A DNA stretch of 11,005 bases from DATFFO01 sp035250025. GTDB taxonomy: Bacteria; Actinomycetota; Acidimicrobiia; Spongiisociales; ZC4RG35. Both the position numbers and the translations under genes were made by a program. Positions 5,752 to 11,005 of the stretch are shown piece by piece. The notes beneath the pieces were generated by a model. It saw only the letters and a list, made by a program, of their open reading frames with translations. It was not told the origin of the DNA and made no database searches. The stretch's first letter is position 1. Each line of letters begins with the position of its first letter. The DNA lies in assembly GCA_035250025.1 (NCBI GenBank), contig DATFFO010000028.1, positions 1 through 11,005 of the forward strand. The letters are read 5' to 3'.

Positions 5752-6944
5752 GATACGACGACGGCTCCGCTCGAGACCAGGCGGTCGATCTCATCGTCGT
5801 CGGCTCCCAGCTCCTTCAGGAGCTGACGGGTGTCCTGGCCCAAAGTAGGGGGCGGCTCGACGGCCCGGGCGGGGCGACCGTCGATGCGCAATGGCGAGCC
5901 CACCATGCGGAGCCGGCCGGCCTGGGGATGAATGCCTTCCACGACCATCTCGTTGTGGCGTATCTGGGGGTCGGCCGTGACCGCGTCGAAATCCAGGAGA
6001 CGACCCACCGGTAGTCCGGCTGCGCTGAGTCGCTCGATCCACGACTCCGCGGGAGCGCCCTTGAAGATCGCCTCCAGCTCGTTGGAGAGCTGGTGGCGGT
6101 CGGCCATGCGGCTGTCGTTGGTCGGATAGCGCTCGACCAGGTCCGGTCTGTCCAGGACGCCGGCCATGGTCTCGAAGTGTCGATCCGACACGATGGCCAG
6201 GGCGAGGTAGCCGTCGGCCGTGGTGAAGACCTGGTTCGGGGCCAGGAACGGGGAAGAGGTGCCGGTACGCTCCGGCTGGATACCGCCGGCGAAGTAGAGC
6301 GCCCACCAACCCGACTGCACCGCCAGGAGGCCGTCGCGCAGGGAGACGTCCACCCGGCGCCCTCTCCCCGTCCGTTGCCGTTCGAGGAGGGCGGCGCAGA
6401 TGGTGAGAGCGACGTTGGTGGCTGCGACGTAGTCGCCGATAGTCGTGGCCGTCTTCTGCGGGGGGTCACCGGCATGTCCCGTGACGGCGACCATGCCCGA
6501 CTCCGCCTGGAAGATGACGTCGATGCCGGCCCGGTCGGCGTAAGGGCCGTCGGAGCCGAACGCCGAGACGACGGCGTACACCACATCGGGGTTTAGCTCT
6601 CGCACCTCTTCCTCGGCGTAGCCCATCCGCTCCATCGCCCCGTGGCGCAGATTGTTGACGACGACATCGGCGCCGGCCAGCAGACGATCGAGCCAGGGAC
6701 GGGCCCGGGGGGCCTTGGGATCGACAGCGAACGAACGCTTGCCCCGGTTGACGGCCAGGAAGAAGGCCGATTCGCCGCCGACATACGGTCCGAAGCCTCG
6801 GCCCAGATCCCCGGACGGCGGCTCCACCTTGACGATCTCGGCGCCAAGATCTGCGAGGAGCATTCCCGCGTAGGGAACCGCGATCAGGTTGCCGAACTCC
6901 ACGACCCGGATCCCGGTCAGGGGCCCCGGATCCGGTTCGGTCAT
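5748..6944 (-). CDS. Family III CoA-transferase (CaiB/BaiF type)
   Basis: It moves CoA between acyl-CoA and a carboxylic acid through an enzyme-bound aspartyl intermediate. Its 398 residues are the normal family length. The N-terminal RVVEFGNLIAVPYAGMLLAD (13-32) and ADLGAEIVKVEPP (31-43) are typical, followed by NRGKRSFAVD at 66-75. The catalytic aspartate is most likely Asp171 in TIGDYVAATN, equivalent to Asp169 of formyl-CoA transferase. DVSLRDGLLA follows at 199-208. The ATG at 6944 overlaps the thiolase TGA (ATGA) and gives the expected N-terminus, so a longer start at 6989 is rejected. The product is probably cytosolic. As the second gene of the operon it may activate an acid for, or release one from, the thiolase and ketoreductase pathway. 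The substrate is not evident. Confidence 0.93.
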   Translation of the reverse strand: MTEPDPGPLTGIRVVEFGNLIAVPYAGMLLADLGAEIVKVEPPSGDLGRGFGPYVGGESAFFLAVNRGKRSFAVDPKAPRARPWLDRLLAGADVVVNNLRHGAMERMGYAEEEVRELNPDVVYAVVSAFGSDGPYADRAGIDVIFQAESGMVAVTGHAGDPPQKTATTIGDYVAATNVALTICAALLERQRTGRGRRVDVSLRDGLLAVQSGWWALYFAGGIQPERTGTSSPFLAPNQVFTTADGYLALAIVSDRHFETMAGVLDRPDLVERYPTNDSRMADRHQLSNELEAIFKGAPAESWIERLSAAGLPVGRLLDFDAVTADPQIRHNEMVVEGIHPQAGRLRMVGSPLRIDGRPARAVEPPPTLGQDTRQLLKELGADDDEIDRLVSSGAVVVS

Positions 6945-8152
6945 GAAGCCTCCACCACCGCCGCGATCCCTTGGCCAACGCCGATGCACATCGTCGCGAG
7001 TCCGTACCGACCTCCCCGGCGTCGCAGCTCATGGACAAGGGTGGTGAGGATCTTCGCTCCCGAAGCCCCGAGAGGGTGCCCGAGTGCGATCGCCCCGCCA
7101 TTGACGTTCACTCGCTGGTGGTCGAGGTCGAGTTCGGCCATCACGGCCAGGCTCTGGGCGGCGAAGGCCTCGTTGAGCTCGATCAAGTCAAGATCGGCGA
7201 CGCCGAGCCCGGCGCGCTCGAGAGCCAGGCGGGTGGCAGGCACCGGGCCGATGCCCATGATGTCGGGGTCGACACCGGCCACGGCAGACGAGACGATCCG
7301 AGCCATCGGGGACAGGCCGGCAGATGCCAGCCCGGCCTCAGTGGCGAGGAGGACGGCGGAAGCGCCGTCGTTCATCTGCGATGAGTTCCCGGCGGTGACG
7401 GTGCCGTCGGCTCTGAATACCGGTCGCAGGCCAGCCAGGACATCGAGGCTGGTGTCGCGGCGAGGTCCCTCGTCGGTGTCGACCGTGACCGTTTCCCGGT
7501 GGCGGTGGTCGACGGCTGCGTCGACGGGGACGATCTCGTCGTCGAACCGCCCGCTGTCGATGGCGGCGAGCGCCCGGCGATGCGAGGCGAGGGCGAACTC
7601 ATCCTGGGACTCGCGATCGATGGACCAGCGGTCCGCCACCTCCTCGGCCGTCTCGCCCATGGCCAGGCACCCGTGCAGCTTGCGCATCGCCGGGTTGACG
7701 AGGCGCCAACCCAGGGTCGTGTCCGCGACCTGAGGGATCCCGGTCGGGAAAGCGCGGTCCGGCTTGGCCATCACGAAGGGCGCCCGGCTCATCGATTCCG
7801 ATCCCCCCGCCACCATGAGGTCGCCCCAACCCGTGGCGAGGGCCTGTCCTGCGGTGATGACCGCCTGGAGCCCGGAGCCGCACAAGCGGTTGACCGTGAC
7901 TCCGGGGACGGTGTCCGGGAGGCCCGCCAGGAGGGCTGCCATGCGACCTACGTTGCGATTGTCCTCGCCGGCCTGGTTGGCAGCACCCCAGACCACATCG
8001 GCGACCCGGGACGGCTCGACACCTGGGTTGCGGTCGATGAGGGCCGTGATGGCATGAGCCGCCAGGTCGTCGGGCCGGACGTGGGCCAGGGTCCCGCCGA
8101 GCTTGCCCACAGGCGTTCGGCAGGCGTCGGCGATGTAGATCTCGGAAGTCAT
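6941..8152 (-). CDS. Acetyl-CoA C-acyltransferase (thiolase)
   Basis: It catalyses thiolytic cleavage of 3-oxoacyl-CoA or the reverse Claisen condensation. It has 403 residues, normal for a thiolase. The nucleophilic Cys91 lies in VNRLCGSGLQAV. NEAFAAQ is at 327-333, and the catalytic His359 lies in GGAIALGHPLGASGAK. The second catalytic Cys389 lies in CIGVGQG, where many thiolases have CIGGGQG. An ATLGW-like linker and MGETAEEVADRW (165-176) fit the PcaF/FadA group. The ATG at 8152 is preferred because the protein starts with the usual short strand before RTPVGK; the longer frame to 8539 would run through hairpins and the 3' end of the sigma gene. It is the first gene of the operon. In M. 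tuberculosis a thiolase, FadA2, neighbours fabG4, giving similar gene content. Confidence 0.95.
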   Translation of the reverse strand: MTSEIYIADACRTPVGKLGGTLAHVRPDDLAAHAITALIDRNPGVEPSRVADVVWGAANQAGEDNRNVGRMAALLAGLPDTVPGVTVNRLCGSGLQAVITAGQALATGWGDLMVAGGSESMSRAPFVMAKPDRAFPTGIPQVADTTLGWRLVNPAMRKLHGCLAMGETAEEVADRWSIDRESQDEFALASHRRALAAIDSGRFDDEIVPVDAAVDHRHRETVTVDTDEGPRRDTSLDVLAGLRPVFRADGTVTAGNSSQMNDGASAVLLATEAGLASAGLSPMARIVSSAVAGVDPDIMGIGPVPATRLALERAGLGVADLDLIELNEAFAAQSLAVMAELDLDHQRVNVNGGAIALGHPLGASGAKILTTLVHELRRRGGRYGLATMCIGVGQGIAAVVEAS

Positions 8153-8250
8153 CTCCGACCTATGGGCGCGGTGGTCACGCGCCGATTCTGCCACGACCCC
8201 GACGCATCCGGAGCGGCCACCTCCCCGTACGGAGGAAGAGTGGGGGAGGC

Positions 8251-8279
8251 GAGGGGACGCCCGAATCGGGCGTCCCCTC
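8251..8279 (-). terminator. Strong 13-bp hairpin between the sigma gene and the thiolase operon
   Basis: GAGGGGACGCCCG (8251-8263) and CGGGCGTCCCCTC (8267-8279) pair perfectly around a three-base loop. It is the longest perfect stem in the window. It probably ends the upstream sigma-factor transcript before the thiolase promoter, although it lies about 170 bases after the sigma stop and lacks a T-run on either strand. Confidence 0.65.
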
Positions 8280-8281
8280 AT

Positions 8282-8427
8282 GAGCCGCGGTGGCGGCCGG
8301 TGCCAGCCACGGCTCTTCACCATCCCCCGTGGTGAGGAGACCGTCGCTACCCGATGGTTGCGATCCTCAAACCTCTGCCCCCTGGGTTCTGTGTGCATAG
8401 GGCAACACTGGGTGTTGGGGGATGCAC
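8282..8427. other. Hairpin-dense intergenic segment, possible structured RNA
   Basis: Together with the stem at 8251-8279 this fills most of the 295-base gap between the thiolase start and sigma stop. Stem B is GAGCCG/CGGCTC (8282-8287 with 8310-8315), plus TGGC/GCCA and GGC/GCC. Stem C is CTCTTCACCA/TGGTGAGGAG (8313-8322 with 8330-8339), loop TCCCCCG. Stem D is ACCGTCG/CGATGGT (8340-8346 with 8352-8358). A weak stem AACC/GGTT (8370-8388) encloses another CCCCC. Stem E is GTGCAT/ATGCAC with inner CAACAC/GTGTTG (8393-8427). B and C share 8313-8315. C and D each contain a pair that is G-U on the plus strand and A-C on the minus strand, mildly favouring a plus-strand RNA. No known riboswitch is recognised. 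Confidence 0.35.
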
Positions 8428-8447
8428 CGTGAACCGGGCGGGACGGC

Positions 8448-9548
8448 TCAGTCGGAGGCGGCCTCGGCGCCGATCTCGCTCTTGATCTCGCTGATAGACC
8501 TCGCCAGGAGGCGGGAGACGTGCATCTGGGAAACCCCAACCTCCTCGGCGATCTCGGATTGGCTCATGTCTTCGAAGAAGCGCAGGTACAGGATCTGCCG
8601 CTCCCTCTCGGGCAGCTTCGCCATCGCTTCCTCGACGGCGTGCCAGGCATCCACCCGGCCGAGGGCCGCGTCCTCGACGCCCAGGACGGCCGCCAGGCTG
8701 ATGCCGTCCTCGTCGTCGTTCAGCGGGGCGTCGAGGGAGAAGGCGGAGTAGGCCTGGCCGGCGCGCAGCGCCTCCTCGACGTCGGCCAGGTCGGCGTCGA
8801 TGGCCACGGCGACCTCCTCGGCCGTCGGTTTGCGCCCCAGGCGCTGGCCGAGCTCGTCTTCGGCCCTCCGCACCTCCAGCGAGGCCTCCTGCAAGCCTCG
8901 GGGAACACGCATCGACCACGACGAGTCGCGTAGATGGCGTTTCAGCTCACCCTTGATCGTCTCGCCGGCGAAAGTGGTGAACTTGGCCCCGTAATCCGGA
9001 TCGAAGCGGTCGATCGCCTTCACGAGAGCCATCGCTGCCACCTGCTCGAGGTCGTCGAAGGCTACCCGGGACCGGGTGAAGCGACGGGCGAGGGCGGTCG
9101 AGAAGCCCAGGTACCGCTCGAAGATCTCGGATCGGGCGGCATGATCCGGGAGCAGGCCGAACAGCGAGTGCTCGTCGAGCCCGTCGAGGGTGCGCTTCGA
9201 GATCCATTCGACCTCGAACCACGTGGTCGCGTCGCTTTCCCCCCACCGGGTAGCGAGGCGATCGAGGATCGGGGTGATGAGGTCGTCGGCGCCGGGGCCG
9301 CCGGCACCCGGCGAACCCACCTCTACCCGTATGGAGCGGCCCGAGTCGACCAGGACCACGGTGACCGTTTCGGCTTCGCCTTCGGCAACCCTGGCCGAGA
9401 CCAGCTCGCTGGTGAGGAGCGTGATATCCAGCTCGCGGACCGAGGGGGCCGCCGAGGTGGCGGCCGCCACCATGCGGCGGGCGAGATAGGGCGCGCCGCG
9501 GTCGGCGTTGAGCCGGATCTCGACGATGGTCTGCTCTCCGTTCGTCAC
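8448..9548 (-). CDS. SigB/SigF-family sigma factor with an N-terminal degenerate RsbW-like (anti-sigma kinase fold) domain
   Basis: This is a 366-residue protein, about 100 residues longer than usual SigB/SigF factors. Region 2 spans about 141-212 (DDLEQVAAMALVKAIDRFDP at 165-184, FTTFAGETIKGELKRHLRD at 190-208). Region 3 starts near RVPRGLQE (214-221). Region 4 with its HTH is LPERERQILYLRFFEDMSQS at 312-331 and IAEEVGVSQMHVSRLL at 333-348. Residues 5-115 follow the layout of RsbW/SpoIIAB-type GHKL proteins: a first helix, TSELV at 46-50, a VTVVLVD strand, VEVGSPGAG at 75-83, and RWGESDATTWFEVEW at 101-115. The N-box asparagine is missing (SARV instead of T-N-A-V), the DxGxG aspartate is Gly78, and the GxGL lid motif is absent, so ATP is probably not bound. 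The GTG start overlaps the STAS stop (GTGA). The N-terminus may be a built-in inhibitor or a docking domain for the STAS protein. Confidence 0.92.
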   Translation of the reverse strand: MTNGEQTIVEIRLNADRGAPYLARRMVAAATSAAPSVRELDITLLTSELVSARVAEGEAETVTVVLVDSGRSIRVEVGSPGAGGPGADDLITPILDRLATRWGESDATTWFEVEWISKRTLDGLDEHSLFGLLPDHAARSEIFERYLGFSTALARRFTRSRVAFDDLEQVAAMALVKAIDRFDPDYGAKFTTFAGETIKGELKRHLRDSSWSMRVPRGLQEASLEVRRAEDELGQRLGRKPTAEEVAVAIDADLADVEEALRAGQAYSAFSLDAPLNDDEDGISLAAVLGVEDAALGRVDAWHAVEEAMAKLPERERQILYLRFFEDMSQSEIAEEVGVSQMHVSRLLARSISEIKSEIGAEAASD

Positions 9549-9859
9549 GGAAGGGTGTCGGATACCGAGAACGAACCTTCGAGTTGGGTGAGCTGGAGCA
9601 GGCGCCGGACGGGGCCCTCCGGGGCCACGACGTGCAACGACTCCTCACCGAAGTCCTGGCGTGCCCGCAGGAGCGTTCTCAAGCCGACCGAGTCGATGAA
9701 CGTCACGTCGACCATGTCGATGATCACCTTGCTCCCGGCGAGGGCAGAGAGGGCGTCGTGGAGCTGCTCGGCCGTGGCCATGTCGAGTTCGCCGGCGACG
9801 TCGAGAAGCTTCCAGTCTTGATGGGAGCGCTCTTCTACGACGAGTTGTGGACCGAACAA
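9545..9859 (-). CDS. STAS-domain anti-anti-sigma factor (RsbV/SpoIIAA type)
   Basis: This 104-residue single STAS domain would bind an anti-sigma partner and so free a sigma factor, under control of serine phosphorylation. LLDVAGELDMATAEQL (18-33) is the N-terminal strand and helix. IIDMVDVTFIDSVGLRTLL (46-64) contains Ser57, the position phosphorylated in RsbV and SpoIIAA. VVAPEGPVRRLLQLTQLEGSF follows at 77-97. The start is TTG at 9859, supported by GGAGAG six bases upstream; no ATG or GTG is available before the first strand. The stop overlaps the sigma GTG (GTGA), implying fixed stoichiometry. No kinase or phosphatase gene is in the window, so if Ser57 is phosphorylated the enzymes lie elsewhere. 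The natural partner is the RsbW-like domain of the adjacent sigma factor. Confidence 0.93.
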   Translation of the reverse strand: MFGPQLVVEERSHQDWKLLDVAGELDMATAEQLHDALSALAGSKVIIDMVDVTFIDSVGLRTLLRARQDFGEESLHVVAPEGPVRRLLQLTQLEGSFSVSDTLP

Positions 9860-9865
9860 ACCGAA

Positions 9866-9871
9866 CTCTCC
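9866..9871 (-). promoter_or_regulatory. Ribosome binding site GGAGAG that decides the TTG start of the STAS gene
   Basis: On the minus strand GGAGAG is followed by six bases and TTG (9859-9857). No other start codon in this frame is close to the conserved domain. Confidence 0.7.
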
Positions 9872-9982
9872 AGTCGGGGTCGCAGCGGCAAGCCTACTCC
9901 CTGCCTTGGATCACCCGGGCAGGCGCCGCCTCTTGTAGAGCGGACGCGAAGTCGCTCAACCAGGCCAGGGGCGTGTCCGATA

Positions 9983-10007
9983 GTTTCCTGCACGCTCATC
10001 CGGGCGT
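9983..10007 (+). promoter_or_regulatory. Candidate SigB/SigF-type promoter for the DUF4388 gene
   Basis: GTTT (9983-9986) is followed by 15 bases and GGGCGT (10002-10007). The -10 half matches the GGGTAT consensus at only four of six bases. As with the PA2169 site, exactly 35 bases separate it from the start codon. The GTTT overlaps GTCCGATAGTTT (9975-9986), the motif also seen before the HTH gene, so a TAGTTT -10 for a housekeeping sigma factor is an alternative reading. Confidence 0.3.
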
Positions 10008-10042
10008 GCGGTGGCAGAAGGGAAGCCCAGGGGAACCGAACC

Positions 10043-10846
10043 ATGAATCTTTCAGGCGAACTCTCCGATTGGCCGGTCGCTGACCTGCTCAACATGCTCA
10101 AGGTCACGAGCAAGACCGCCACGTTGCATGTCCGCGGCGGGCGGTCGGGCGTCATCCATTTCGTCTCGGGGAAGGTCTCCGGCGCTCACGTCTCGGGCGA
10201 TGTCGTCGTCGAGGGCGACGCAGGGTCGCGCCTGGCGGCGGTCGACGCTCTCTTCGTGCTCTCGGGAATCACCGAGGGAAGCTTCGAGCTGGTGGCCTAC
10301 GACGGTCCCGAGGGCGAAGGTTGGGAGATCGAAGATCTCCTGGCCGAGATGGGCCGGCTGGCCGAGCTGGAAGATGATGTCGCCAAGTCGGGCCTGGTGG
10401 AAGGGCGGCTCATGCTGCGGGACTCCCTCTCCGGCCCGGTGACGATCATCGAGGACGACTGGTGGGCCCTGGCCTCACTGGTGTCGGTTCTCTCGCTCCA
10501 GCAACTCGAAGATGTATTCGGGCGGGCTCGTGCCGTCCGCCTGCTCCACACCTTGTGGCGGCTCGACCTCGTCCAACCGCTCTTCGACCGCGAGCCCGTC
10601 GCCGAGCTCACCACTGCCCCGCCTCCCTCAGCCCAGTCCGATGAGGCCTGGTTGGACGAGATCGCCGCGGCCGCCCAGCCCGACTCCCTCGACTCCGTCC
10701 CCGTCGCAGAGGCCGTCACTTACTCCGAATTGGACGAGGACAGCAGCCGCCGGGCCGTGACGGGTGTGGCGGCGCCGGCCTCCACGGTGCTCACAGGGTC
10801 GGTTCTGGACGAGATGCGCCGTCTGCGGAGTCGCGTCGGCGAGTAG
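10043..10846 (+). CDS. DUF4388 (PATAN) domain protein with a winged-helix-like segment
   Basis: This 267-residue soluble protein starts with MNLSGELSDWPVADLLNMLK, the opening of DUF4388/PATAN domains. The repeated pattern continues with TATLHVRGGRSGVIHFVSGK (25-44), GAHV, and an ITEGSFELVAYDG strand region (76-88). DUF4388 is found in bacterial signalling proteins and is thought to mediate protein contacts. Residues 136-182 (IEDDWWALASLVSVL, then LEDVFGRARAVRLLHTLWRL) resemble a winged helix. A proline- and acid-rich linker (183-250) leads to a helical tail, SVLDEMRRLRSRVGE. The ATG at 10043 is preceded by a weak AGGGGAA site. The in-frame extension upstream to 9584 is antisense to the STAS gene and rejected. 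It diverges from the STAS-sigma operon, suggesting a linked regulatory role. DNA binding is inferred. Confidence 0.85.
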   Translation: MNLSGELSDWPVADLLNMLKVTSKTATLHVRGGRSGVIHFVSGKVSGAHVSGDVVVEGDAGSRLAAVDALFVLSGITEGSFELVAYDGPEGEGWEIEDLLAEMGRLAELEDDVAKSGLVEGRLMLRDSLSGPVTIIEDDWWALASLVSVLSLQQLEDVFGRARAVRLLHTLWRLDLVQPLFDREPVAELTTAPPPSAQSDEAWLDEIAAAAQPDSLDSVPVAEAVTYSELDEDSSRRAVTGVAAPASTVLTGSVLDEMRRLRSRVGE

Positions 10847-10852
10847 GTCTCC

Positions 10853-10871
10853 GGTGACGCGCCCGGTCACC
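10853..10871. terminator. Hairpin between the convergent DUF4388 and nitroreductase genes
   Basis: GGTGAC (10853-10858) pairs with GTCACC (10866-10871) around a 7-base loop, beginning six bases after the DUF4388 stop. It includes the stop codon of the convergent gene. The stem is short and has no T-run. Confidence 0.45.
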
Positions 10872-11005
10872 AGGTCTCGAGATGAACCACCTCATCGAAG
10901 GGACGTCGGTCGACCTCGATCGGGCGCAGCGGACCCTCGGCGGGACGTCCGACCGAGATCATGTTCGCCAGGAACCGATCCTCGGGGAATCCCAGGATCG
11001 ACCGA
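10867..11005 (-). CDS. Nitroreductase-family protein, C-terminal 45 residues (runs off the right edge)
   Basis: Only the end of the gene is present. The visible residues read ILGFPEDRFLANMISVGRPA followed by a proline-containing stretch and RRPFDEVVHLETW at the terminus. The pattern L-G-x-P-E-D, a hydrophobic strand ending in V-G-x-P-A, and R-R-P-F-D-E-V-V-H near the C-terminus is characteristic of FMN-dependent nitroreductase-fold oxidoreductases. The substrate and subfamily cannot be judged. The gene converges on the DUF4388 gene. Confidence 0.8.
   Translation of the reverse strand, partial: RSILGFPEDRFLANMISVGRPAEGPLRPIEVDRRPFDEVVHLETW

Noticed and set aside
6642..7733. 363-codon plus-strand open frame antisense to the CoA-transferase and thiolase
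   Set aside because: It is Ser/Arg/Ala-rich, has no recognisable motif, and spans the junction of two real genes.
8330..8350. Cobalamin riboswitch, prompted by a GAGGAGACC string resembling part of the B12 box
   Set aside because: The rest of the B12 box and the other conserved elements are absent, and the bases lie in a simple hairpin arm.
8153..8539. N-terminal extension of the thiolase to 532 residues
   Set aside because: The extension crosses strong hairpins and the end of the sigma gene, and thiolases begin as at 8152.
9584..10042. Upstream extension of the DUF4388 protein to 420 residues
   Set aside because: The extension is antisense to the STAS gene, and the DUF4388 domain begins exactly at the ATG at 10043.
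1..11005. CRISPR arrays, tRNA or rRNA genes, insertion sequences, phage or integration features
   Set aside because: No regularly spaced repeats, tRNA-like cloverleafs, transposase or integrase motifs or terminal inverted repeats were seen on either strand.

Overview
The window is about 11 kb of dense, high-GC DNA with NTGA start/stop overlaps, GTG and TTG starts, actinobacterial-type acyl-CoA enzymes and a SigB/SigF-family sigma factor. I infer an actinobacterium, perhaps an uncultured lineage near Acidimicrobiia; the phylum is more secure than the class. No rRNA, tRNA, mobile element or CRISPR is visible.

Left part (1-4533). The N-terminal 273 residues of a biotin carboxylase subunit (minus strand) and a complete methylcrotonyl-CoA-carboxylase-type carboxyltransferase (minus strand) lie in subunit order. 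They are separated by an opposite-strand gene pair: a 106-residue protein made of two tandem helix-turn-helix repeats, and a membrane-anchored DUF4230 protein. Divergent from the carboxyltransferase is a 151-residue MaoC hydratase very like mycobacterial HtdZ (Rv0130). A convergent hairpin separates it from a PA2169-type ferritin-like four-helix protein, which has a strong ribosome binding site and a SigB/SigF-like promoter.

Middle part (4679-8152). A four-gene minus-strand operon runs thiolase, family III CoA-transferase, a 128-residue degenerate SDR-like protein, and a FabG-type ketoreductase. Every junction is a 4-base NTGA overlap. The small protein plus FabG together look like mycobacterial FabG4 (Rv0242c), a high-molecular-weight FabG, split into two genes. 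Two tandem hairpins and a short T-run close the operon. The thiolase, ketoreductase, hydratase and CoA-transferase fit fatty-acid or other acyl-CoA metabolism; the substrate cannot be read from sequence.

Right part (8153-11005). A 295-base gap is unusually rich in hairpins. Upstream of it on the minus strand is a two-gene regulatory module: a STAS anti-anti-sigma protein with the phosphorylatable serine, overlapping a 366-residue sigma factor. The first 115 or so residues of that sigma factor resemble an RsbW-type anti-sigma kinase whose ATP-binding motifs are lost. This looks like a compressed partner-switching system with inhibitor and sigma factor in one chain, and it is the most interesting item here. 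Divergent from it is a DUF4388 (PATAN) plus winged-helix protein, possibly under a related SigF-like promoter. The window ends in the C-terminus of a nitroreductase-family protein.
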